Of a stretch of 23,496 nt of DNA, positions 1 to 5,965 are shown piece after piece (the first letter of the stretch is position 1; the number at the start of each line of letters is the position of its first letter). Source of the stretch: Gammaproteobacteria bacterium. GTDB taxonomy: Bacteria > Pseudomonadota > Gammaproteobacteria > Thiohalospirales > Thiohalospiraceae. Both the position numbers and the translations under genes were made by a program. The notes under the pieces are model-generated. The model made no database searches, had not been told where the DNA came from, and saw only the letters and a list, made by a program, of their open reading frames with translations. The stretch is taken from NCBI GenBank assembly GCA_011322575.1, contig DRMK01000120.1, positions 1 through 23,496 of the forward strand. The letters are read 5' to 3'.

Positions 1-2
1 GG

Positions 3-272
3 GTAGCGCGCCTCGCCCCCGAAACCGCACGTTGGGGATACCCGCTGATCGCATTGGCGGCCTGGCTGGTTCTCCTGCTGCTGGTTCTGTCCGGATCCCT
101 TCCGGCCATCGCCCTGATCGCCTTCCTCCCCGTGCCGCTGAGCATCAAAGCGGCGCGCCTCCTTGTGCGCCACGCCGCCCGACCAAGGGAGCTGGAGCCG
201 GCCATCCGCATGACCATATCCGCCATGCTGGCGCACGGCCTGCTGCTCTCCCTGGCTCTGATACTGGCTTAA
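3..272 (+). CDS. UbiA-family prenyltransferase, C-terminal fragment
   Basis: The reading frame is open from the left edge to a TAA at 270-272, giving about 89 residues of the end of a longer protein. It reads VARLAPETARWGY followed by hydrophobic segments, then a basic loop, then the sequence RPRELEPAIRMT and a last membrane helix. This pattern (R-x-x-x-ARW before a helix, and an 'ARPRELxPAI' loop before the final helix) is what I expect at the C-terminus of UbiA/MenA-type integral membrane prenyltransferases, which attach polyprenyl chains to aromatic rings in quinone biosynthesis. The substrate cannot be told because the Asp-rich catalytic motifs lie outside the window. The gene is followed with no gap by an inverted-repeat element and converges on the DUF389 gene. 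Confidence 0.55.
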   Translation, partial: VARLAPETARWGYPLIALAAWLVLLLLVLSGSLPAIALIAFLPVPLSIKAARLLVRHAARPRELEPAIRMTISAMLAHGLLLSLALILA

Positions 273-435
273 GGGTTTTCACCAAATTGCGTGGGTAAAA
301 TTCGCGCGGGTAGTGGCTATCCGGTAGTCTCCAGCCAGACAGCCCCAATCCCTTTCTGGCTACCAAGTACGTGGCGTGCATTCCGCCTGTCAAGGATGAT
401 TTGCCATTGTTACCCACACGATTCAGGAAAGAGCC
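273..435 (-). repeat. Inverted-repeat intergenic element, copy A (shortened)
   Basis: Read on the minus strand this copy matches the full element at 2967-3236. It has an outer arm containing AATGGCAAATCA, TCCTTGACAGGCGGAATG and CACGCCAC, then the internal segment GGTAGCCAGAAAGGGATTGG and GGCTGTCTGGCTGGAGACT, then a shortened opposite arm ending TTGGTGAAAACCC. It lacks the second half of the interior and most of the opposite arm. It starts one base after the stop of the upstream prenyltransferase gene and ends four bases before the stop of the convergent DUF389 gene. Short open frames across it, such as 291-632, are not credible genes. Confidence 0.85.
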
Positions 436-439
436 AGGC

Positions 440-2344
440 TCAAAACCGGATCCGCTGCACCGCCTCCAGGGCGATGGGCACCTTCAGCTCCGACTGCAGG
501 GTATGTTTCAACTGCACCAGCTCGCTGTGGCTCAACATCTCCTCGACGACGAAATCGCACTTTATCACCAGCACCCCGGCATGCTTCAGGACCACGTTCT
601 CGACCTGTACGCCCTTGCCCGAGACGGTATAGCGCTTCTGCTCCAATGTGGAGATGACCCTGGAGTCGAACGCCATGGTGGTGAACGACAGGTAGAGTGG
701 AACCGCGACTATCAACGCGGTAACCAGGGCGTAGCCCAGGCCCTTCCTGGCGCGCTGCACCGGGGCGAACCCCAATACCAGGAACGTGAGCGAAGCGGCG
801 AACACGATGCCCACGAAGTTGGTCACGAACAGCAGAAACGCATGGTAGAAGATGTTCAGGCTCATCCAGCCAATGCCGATTCCGGCGGTGGCGAGAGGCG
901 GCACCAGGGCAACCGCTATGGCAACCCCCGCAAGGGAACCGGCGATCTTCTGATTATTGTGAACATAGGCCGCCGCCACCCCAGACGCCAGGGCGACCAG
1001 CAGATCCAGCAGCGAGGGGCTCAGCCGGGCCGAGATCTCGTCGGTAAGGCTCTCCAGCGGCAGCAGGAACGCGATAGCGGCGGCGCTCAGAAGCGCGATC
1101 AGGACCCCGTTGAACACCGTTCGCAAAGCGCCCGCCAGAAGGGTCTGGTCGCTGCGCAGCAACCCCATGGCGGCGGACACTATGGGTTGCATAAGCGGGG
1201 CCAGCAGCATGGCGCCGATAACCACGGATGCGCTGTCGAGGAACAGTCCCACGGTGGCCAGCACCGTGCTCAGAAACATCAGCGTCACAAAGGTGGAGTC
1301 GCTCCGCCCCTGTCTTCTGAGATCCGCAAACAGCTCCCGATAGCGCTCTTCGCTGGCATGGGTGAACAACGGCAGGCTCTTCTGCACATAGTTCACCTCC
1401 TCTCTGGTGACCGGCAGCCCCGAAAGCCTGAGCGTCTCCTTGTCGGAGCTCTCCCTCTTCACCCCCGCCCAGAACGCGTCGCTTGCGATCAGGCGCACCG
1501 CCTGGCTCCGGACCTCAAACTCCACCGGGGTGTGCGCCACGCTCTCCCCGTCGATGGTCACCGGCAGCGGCGGCGAACTCTCGATGCGAAGCGACTCGCT
1601 CTTGATGAAACCCACCGACTCCGGCAGGCTGGCGCTCTTGCCCTTTCCGAACAGGGAGACATAGAGATAGTGCAGATAGTCCACTACCGATGAGGGAGAG
1701 AGCAGAACGGCGGAAAGCTTGCCGTCGCTTACCGAGAGCTGATCCCTTACCAGCGACGCGGCGGCGGTGTGGTTGTCATGCTCGATTATTACGATGCCGG
1801 TTGCCGCGGTGTTAATCTCCTGGTTTTTGGCCGTGGTCAGCCTGATCCCGCTCTGCTTCAGCTCCCCCAGTCTCCGGAAGGCATCCAGCAGCATCCGGAA
1901 CCTCTCCCGCAGGGAGCTGCGCTCGTAGAGGGCGCTGCTGTGGGTAAGGGGCGGGGCATCACCGACCAGTGCGCCCCACAACACTATCTCCCCATCGGCG
2001 CAGAGAAGATCCAGCGGCTGCGGCTCACTCTCCAGCGCAATCTTCAGGGACTCTTCCGCTCCCTGGGGGATCTGGAAGGTGGAGCGCAGCGTGCTCTGCC
2101 GCCTGCCGGACAGAAAGGCGACGCCGAAACCCTCCTCGCACGCCTTCTTCAGCACCTGCTTGATCTCTCCGGCGGAACCGCAGACCACCACCCGATCCAG
2201 CCGGCCAACGGCTTCGAGCTCCAGGAACTCCCCGACGGGGAGCTCTTTCAGGCGGGATGCATACGAGGTACCGGCCACCTCCTCCAGTATCTTCTCGCTC
2301 CCCTCTCCATAGACGAGATACGCGCTTTCGTTCGCTGCTGTCAT
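440..2344 (-). CDS. DUF389 membrane protein with degenerate lipid-kinase-like N-terminal region
   Basis: I chose the ATG at 2344, 634 residues, because AAGGGAG lies just upstream and because the longer frame to 2470 adds an atypical stretch. Residues about 345-560 form the hydrophobic DUF389 (TIGR00341-type) domain, with several helices and motifs such as VIGAMLLAPLMQPI (376-389) and VALVPPLATAGIG (478-490). Residues about 10-290 resemble YegS/diacylglycerol kinases: IPQGAEESLKIAL (92-104) and the C-terminal part with IDGE (264-267) and a 'tPvEFEV' strand. The kinase GGDGT motif appears as CGSAGE (55-60), so catalysis is doubtful. Residues 565-634 are a soluble tail. DUF389 proteins have no agreed function; a lipid- or ligand-sensing membrane role is only a guess. 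The gene is divergent from the exported protein at 2440 and convergent with the UbiA fragment. Confidence 0.85.
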   Translation of the reverse strand: MTAANESAYLVYGEGSEKILEEVAGTSYASRLKELPVGEFLELEAVGRLDRVVVCGSAGEIKQVLKKACEEGFGVAFLSGRRQSTLRSTFQIPQGAEESLKIALESEPQPLDLLCADGEIVLWGALVGDAPPLTHSSALYERSSLRERFRMLLDAFRRLGELKQSGIRLTTAKNQEINTAATGIVIIEHDNHTAAASLVRDQLSVSDGKLSAVLLSPSSVVDYLHYLYVSLFGKGKSASLPESVGFIKSESLRIESSPPLPVTIDGESVAHTPVEFEVRSQAVRLIASDAFWAGVKRESSDKETLRLSGLPVTREEVNYVQKSLPLFTHASEERYRELFADLRRQGRSDSTFVTLMFLSTVLATVGLFLDSASVVIGAMLLAPLMQPIVSAAMGLLRSDQTLLAGALRTVFNGVLIALLSAAAIAFLLPLESLTDEISARLSPSLLDLLVALASGVAAAYVHNNQKIAGSLAGVAIAVALVPPLATAGIGIGWMSLNIFYHAFLLFVTNFVGIVFAASLTFLVLGFAPVQRARKGLGYALVTALIVAVPLYLSFTTMAFDSRVISTLEQKRYTVSGKGVQVENVVLKHAGVLVIKCDFVVEEMLSHSELVQLKHTLQSELKVPIALEAVQRIRF

Positions 2345-2404
2345 GGATCTCCCTTCGGCGGCGGGGGTGCCCTTCCGTAAACCCCAAAGCCGTAACTGTT
2401 GTAT

Positions 2405-2410
2405 ATTATA
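2405..2410 (-). promoter_or_regulatory. Possible -10 box for the DUF389 gene
   Basis: The minus strand reads TATAAT here, a perfect sigma70 -10 hexamer about 60 bases upstream of the DUF389 ATG. I see no good -35 hexamer at the expected distance. The same AT-rich patch reads TATATT/TATTAT on the plus strand and could also serve the divergent gene at 2440. It is the only AT-rich stretch in this 95-base divergent gap. Confidence 0.35.
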
Positions 2411-2439
2411 TGGGAGACAGGACAAACCGGATACCGACC

Positions 2440-2946
2440 ATGAAGCAGCCCCCCGGCAGCAGAGTAACAACCGCCCTTCTGGCCGTGGCCATCCTACTGC
2501 TTCCGCTGTTTCCCCAAGGCATCGCGGCGGCGGCCCGCCCGGAGATCCATTCCGGATACTACTCCAGGGACGGAAACGACGATCTGGCGGCCAAAACCAC
2601 CGGCTACAGCATCTACATCAAATTCTACCCCGATCAGTGGGTGATAATGCTCTACGTGCCCTATCCCTACTCGCTCTCGGTAGATGCAGCAGCGCTGCAC
2701 AAGGTGTTCAGGAACGTCAAGCGCGAGGCCCGGAGCAAGTCGTACATACGGGGCTCTTTCGGTGTCCTGAAGGAGGAGGCAACCGCCCACATCGAAACCT
2801 ACAAAATGCTGGACGACGACACCGCCATGTTCGAATGCGATGGCATGGCGCCGTGCCGCGCAAAGTTCAGCGGAGATACCATGGAGATGATAAAGGCGGG
2901 CATGATAAACAACCACATAATCGGCTTCACCCGCGTCGATGACTGA
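2440..2946 (+). CDS. Exported protein of unknown function
   Basis: I do not recognise the family. With the ATG at 2440 the protein has 168 residues and opens with a clear signal peptide: a short charged start, a hydrophobic core (TTALLAVAILLLPLF, about 10-24) and a cleavage-like IAAAARPE around residues 28-35. This suggests a periplasmic or secreted product. The mature part is rich in Tyr and charged residues, with a YIKFYPDQWVIMLYVPYPYS block (59-78) that could be a beta hairpin. It has two cysteines close together (C133 and C139, CDGMAPC), which might form a disulfide. An in-frame ATG at 2410 would add ten residues and spoil the signal peptide; neither start has a strong ribosome binding site. 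The gene is divergent from DUF389 and followed by inverted-repeat element B. Confidence 0.65.
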   Translation: MKQPPGSRVTTALLAVAILLLPLFPQGIAAAARPEIHSGYYSRDGNDDLAAKTTGYSIYIKFYPDQWVIMLYVPYPYSLSVDAAALHKVFRNVKREARSKSYIRGSFGVLKEEATAHIETYKMLDDDTAMFECDGMAPCRAKFSGDTMEMIKAGMINNHIIGFTRVDD

Positions 2947-2966
2947 TCCGCGAAGCTATTGTTAGC

Positions 2967-3236
2967 GGGTCTTCATCAAATCGTGCGGTAAAATGGTAAA
3001 TCACCGAGTAGCGGCTTCGTCCTTGACAGGCAGAATGCACGCCACAAACTCGGTAGCCAGAAGGGGATTGGGGCTGTCTGGCTGGAGACTGCCGGATTAT
3101 CCACTATCTGCGCGAACTGCAAGTAATCCGGCTGATTCCAGAGCGTCCCCAATCCCCTTATGCCGACCATCTTCCGGCGTGCATTCTGCCTGTCAAGGAT
3201 GATTTGCCATTTTACCGCACGATTTGATGAAGACCC
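2967..3236 (+). repeat. Long inverted-repeat intergenic element, full copy B
   Basis: The left arm (2967-3043) and the reverse complement of the right arm (3176-3236) are identical except for one T/C difference and a 16-base insertion in the left arm (3004-3019, CCGAGTAGCGGCTTCG). The arms start GGGTCTTCATCAAATCG and include TCCTTGACAGGCAGAATG and CACGCC. Inside lie two nested perfect stems: AAGGGGATTGGGG (3061-3073) with CCCCAATCCCCTT (3147-3159), and GCCGGATTA (3091-3099) with TAATCCGGC (3124-3132). The whole unit could fold as one branched hairpin. It fills most of the 334-base gap between the convergent ends of the exported protein and radical SAM genes; the rest of that gap shows nothing clear. 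Flanks TTGTTAGC and TTGGTAAC are similar but are not a convincing target duplication. Confidence 0.92.
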
Positions 3237-3280
3237 TTGGTAACTACTGACCCGACAACAACACACATGTTGTAGCGAGA

Positions 3281-4402
3281 TTAACGATAATCCGCCAGCC
3301 TTACCGGCTGACGGCGGCTCCCCCAGCTGCCGGGCGACGCCTCGAAGACCCCGGCGCAGCTCGCACCACAGCTGCTGCAGGCCCCCTCCGCGGTGAGATT
3401 CCAGTCGGAGATCCGGTACCCGTCACGGCCAATGAGGATCTGTCCGCACCGGTGACAGTAGGTGCTCTGCCCCTCTCTGTCGGATACGTTGCCGGTATAG
3501 GCATAGCGTACCCCGTTTTCCAAGGCGATTCTGCGCGCTCGCTCCAGCGTCTCCAGAGGGGTGGGCGGAACATCCAGCATCTTCCAGGCGGGGAAGAAGG
3601 CGGTGAAGTGCATCGGCACATCGGGACCCAGGCTCTCCACCACCCAGCTGGTCATCTCCTGCAGCTCCTGGTCCGAGTCGTTCCGTCCCGGGATGAGCAG
3701 GGTGGTAAGTTCGAGCCAAACGCTGGTCTCGTGCCTGATGTATTTTATGGTATCCAGCACCGGGGCCAGATGTGCGCCGGTGAGCTTGTGGTAGAAATCC
3801 TCGCTGAAGGACTTCAGATCCACGTTGGCGGCATCCATGTGGCGGTAGAACTCCGCCCGCGGTTCGGGACATACGTAGCCCGCGGTGACCGCCACCGACT
3901 TGACCCCCAGCTCGTGACAGGCCTTCGCCACGTCGATGGCATATTCGTGAAAGATTACCGGATCGTTGTAGGTGTAGGCCACGCTGCGGCAACCCAGCTG
4001 TTTCGCCGCGCGGGCGATGGTCTCCGGATCGGCCCGGTCGGCGAGGGTATCCATCTCGCGTGACTTGCTGATGTCCCAGTTCTGGCAGTATCTGCAGGCG
4101 AGATTGCAGCCCGCGGTACCGAACGAGAGTACCGGCGTCCCGGGAAGAAAGTGGTTGAGCGGCTTCTTCTCGATGGGATCGATGCAGTAGCCGCTGGAGC
4201 GGCCGTAGGTGGTCAACACAATCTCGCCGCCCTCATTGGCGCGCACGAAACAGAGTCCACGCTGCCCCTCGTGCAGTTTGCAGAAACGGGGGCAGAGATC
4301 GCACTGCACGCGGCCATCCTCCAGCCTGTGCCAGTATTTGGTAGGAACCGTGCTGCTCCCGCGCTCTGCCGTCTGCCTGGTGCTCACCACCTTCTCCTGC
4401 AT
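3281..4402 (-). CDS. AmmeMemoRadiSam system radical SAM enzyme
   Basis: This 373-residue protein has the radical SAM cluster motif C99-x3-C103-x2-C106 (CNLACRYC), which binds the 4Fe-4S cluster that cleaves S-adenosylmethionine. Before it is a cysteine group, C34, C37, C41 and C51 (CDLCPRFC...GLC), as in activase-like members of the family. After the core come further pairs, C316/C319 and C342/C345/C349, that look like a zinc ribbon or extra cluster site. Length and motifs fit the family found beside Memo and AMMECR1 genes. The substrate is unknown to me. Start: ATG at 4402, with GGAAGGGAG about 11 bases upstream. It is divergent from the Memo gene at 4534, and the shared 131-base gap holds a palindrome and a promoter-like pair. 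An older label would be pyruvate formate-lyase activating-like protein, which I think is misleading here. Confidence 0.93.
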   Translation of the reverse strand: MQEKVVSTRQTAERGSSTVPTKYWHRLEDGRVQCDLCPRFCKLHEGQRGLCFVRANEGGEIVLTTYGRSSGYCIDPIEKKPLNHFLPGTPVLSFGTAGCNLACRYCQNWDISKSREMDTLADRADPETIARAAKQLGCRSVAYTYNDPVIFHEYAIDVAKACHELGVKSVAVTAGYVCPEPRAEFYRHMDAANVDLKSFSEDFYHKLTGAHLAPVLDTIKYIRHETSVWLELTTLLIPGRNDSDQELQEMTSWVVESLGPDVPMHFTAFFPAWKMLDVPPTPLETLERARRIALENGVRYAYTGNVSDREGQSTYCHRCGQILIGRDGYRISDWNLTAEGACSSCGASCAGVFEASPGSWGSRRQPVRLADYR

Positions 4403-4449
4403 GAGTCAAAGGCTCCCTTCCTGAGAAGATGGGGCCATGCCCGCCACTA

Positions 4450-4464
4450 TTCAAGCTTCTTGAA
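4450..4464. promoter_or_regulatory. Palindromic operator-like site
   Basis: The sequence TTCAAG-CTT-CTTGAA is a perfect inverted repeat with a three-base centre. It sits in the gap between the divergent radical SAM gene (start 4402) and Memo gene (start 4534), and its right half overlaps the TTGAAC proposed as the -35 box for Memo. A dimeric regulator bound here could control both transcripts. No regulator gene is adjacent, so the binding protein is unknown. Confidence 0.4.
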
Positions 4465-4488
4465 CCGGCCCCCGTTTGCCCCTATGTT
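4460..4488 (+). promoter_or_regulatory. Sigma70-like promoter for the Memo/AMMECR1 genes
   Basis: TTGAAC (4460-4465) and TATGTT (4483-4488) are separated by exactly 17 bases, and the -10 box lies about 45 bases before the Memo ATG. Each hexamer differs from consensus at two or fewer positions. The prediction is by eye. Confidence 0.5.
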
Positions 4489-4533
4489 TAACAATGTGGG
4501 GAAGATCCCTTATTTCAAAGGACGAACCGGGCC

Positions 4534-5319
4534 ATGACCAGAATCCGCACACCCGCCGTGGCGGGGATGTTCTACCCGGCTGACGCCACCGAGCTGCGGC
4601 GCGAGGTGGACGGCTACCTGGCCGCAGCGGAGCCGGTGGAGACCGCTCCCAAGGCGATTGTGGTTCCCCATGCGGGATACATCTACTCCGGACCGGTAGC
4701 CGCCAGCGCCTACCGCGCGGTGGAGAGGGCCGCCGGAGAGATCCGGCGGGTGGTGCTGCTGGGTCCTTCCCACCGGGTACCGCTCGAGGGCCTGGCCCTT
4801 CCCAGCAGCGACCTTTTTGTCACTCCGCTGGGGGAGATCCCGCTCGACAAGGAGGGGATGGAGCTGTTGCGGGACCTGCTCCAGGTGCGTATTTTCGACG
4901 ACGCCCATAGCCAGGAGCACAGCCTGGAGGTGCAGCTCCCGTTCCTGCAACGGGTGCTGGAGCATTTTACCCTGGTGCCGCTGGTGGTGGGCGAAGCCCC
5001 CGCGGAGGAGGTCGCAGAGGTGATCGAGCGGCTCTGGAACGGGGCGGAGACGTTGATCGTGGTCAGCTCCGATCTGAGCCACTACCATGACTACAGCACC
5101 GCCCAGAGACTGGACAGCGCCACCTGCCGCGCCATCGAGACCCTTCAGCCGGATCGGATTGGATACCACGATGCGTGCGGCCGTGCCCCCCTGGCCGGCC
5201 TGCTGCTCGCGGCCCGCAGGCACGGGCTGGAGGCAACCACCCTGGATCTGCGCAACTCCGGCGATACCGCGGGCCCCCACGACCGGGTGGTAGGATATGG
5301 CGCCTGGATCTTCGCCTGA
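4534..5319 (+). CDS. Memo-like protein, AmmeMemoRadiSam system protein B
   Basis: This 261-residue protein belongs to the Memo family (human MEMO1), which shares a fold with LigB-type non-haem iron dioxygenases. Family motifs are clear: VPHAGYIYSG (44-53), GPSH (77-80), EHSLEVQLPF (128-137), SSDLSHY (178-184), ACGRAPL (214-220) and GYGAWIF at the end. The conserved pocket residues H46, H80 and C215 correspond to those described as metal ligands in human MEMO1 (H49, H81, C244); D180 and H183 are also conserved. Start ATG at 4534 with AAAGGA about ten bases upstream. The AMMECR1 gene overlaps its 3' end by 23 bases, so the two are very probably one transcript. The reaction is unknown; a cytoplasmic oxidative or modification enzyme working with the radical SAM partner is an inference. 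Confidence 0.93.
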   Translation: MTRIRTPAVAGMFYPADATELRREVDGYLAAAEPVETAPKAIVVPHAGYIYSGPVAASAYRAVERAAGEIRRVVLLGPSHRVPLEGLALPSSDLFVTPLGEIPLDKEGMELLRDLLQVRIFDDAHSQEHSLEVQLPFLQRVLEHFTLVPLVVGEAPAEEVAEVIERLWNGAETLIVVSSDLSHYHDYSTAQRLDSATCRAIETLQPDRIGYHDACGRAPLAGLLLAARRHGLEATTLDLRNSGDTAGPHDRVVGYGAWIFA

Positions 5320-5884
5320 GTTCTCCCCGCAGGAGCGCCGCACGCTGCTGGAGACGGCGCGGCGCTCCATCCGGCACGGCCTGCAACATGGTGGACCCCT
5401 GCCGGTGGAGCCCTCACACTACCCCGAACCGTTGCGCCGGCCACGCGCTACCTTCGTCACCCTGCATGAACAGGGACGGCTACGCGGCTGTATCGGCACC
5501 TTGGAGGCGGCGCGGCCGCTGATCGAGGATGTGGCGCGCAATGCCTGGGCGGCGGCCTTCTCCGATCCCCGTTTTGCGCCGCTGGCGGAAGATGAGCTCC
5601 CCCGGCTGCGAATAGAGATCTCGATCCTCGGCGACCCGCAACCGATGGAGTTCACCTCGCAGGAGGATCTCATCCGCCAGCTGCGCCCCGGCGTGGACGG
5701 CCTGATCCTGGAGGAGGGCAACCTGCGCGGCACCTTCCTGCCCGGGGTGTGGGACTCCCTGCCCGAGCCGCGCGGCTTTCTGCGGCATCTGAAACAGAAG
5801 GCCGGCCTGCCCGCCGACTACTGGTCCGACACCCTGAAGATCTATCGCTACACCACCGAGTCTTTCAGCGAGCAGCACACCTGA
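5297..5884 (+). CDS. AMMECR1 domain protein, AmmeMemoRadiSam system protein A
   Basis: This 195-residue protein carries the AMMECR1 signature LRGCIGTLE (62-70), with its conserved cysteine at C65, and the later conserved stretches SDPRFAPL (89-96) and LRGTFLPGVWD (143-153). Length fits the bacterial and archaeal single-domain family. AMMECR1 is named after a human disease-region gene and its biochemical role is not established; the near-invariant six-residue LRGCIG motif is usually taken as an active or binding site. The ATG at 5297 lies inside the last codons of the Memo gene in another frame, with TAGGA just before it, so translation is probably coupled. Downstream it converges on trkH across an 81-base gap with no clear terminator. 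Confidence 0.93.
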   Translation: MAPGSSPEFSPQERRTLLETARRSIRHGLQHGGPLPVEPSHYPEPLRRPRATFVTLHEQGRLRGCIGTLEAARPLIEDVARNAWAAAFSDPRFAPLAEDELPRLRIEISILGDPQPMEFTSQEDLIRQLRPGVDGLILEEGNLRGTFLPGVWDSLPEPRGFLRHLKQKAGLPADYWSDTLKIYRYTTESFSEQHT

Positions 5885-5965
5885 CGGCGCGCGGCGGGCT
5901 CATCCGGGCCGGCGATGCACTGCCACTGCGGGCCAGATAGCGTTGGTTCCAGCGTTCCGGCCCGC

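Noticed and set aside
371..1693. 440-residue open frame on the plus strand
   Set aside because: It lies wholly antisense to the DUF389 gene and is rich in Gln, Arg, His and Gly, the usual antisense shadow composition in GC-rich DNA.
2993..3202. Open frame within repeat copy B (and similar frames in copy A)
   Set aside because: The frames are not preserved between copies, have no ribosome binding site, and the sequence is explained by the inverted-repeat structure.
2959..3244. Possible target-site duplication flanking copy B (TTGTTAGC and TTGGTAAC)
   Set aside because: The match is only six of eight bases and other copies show no comparable flanking repeat.
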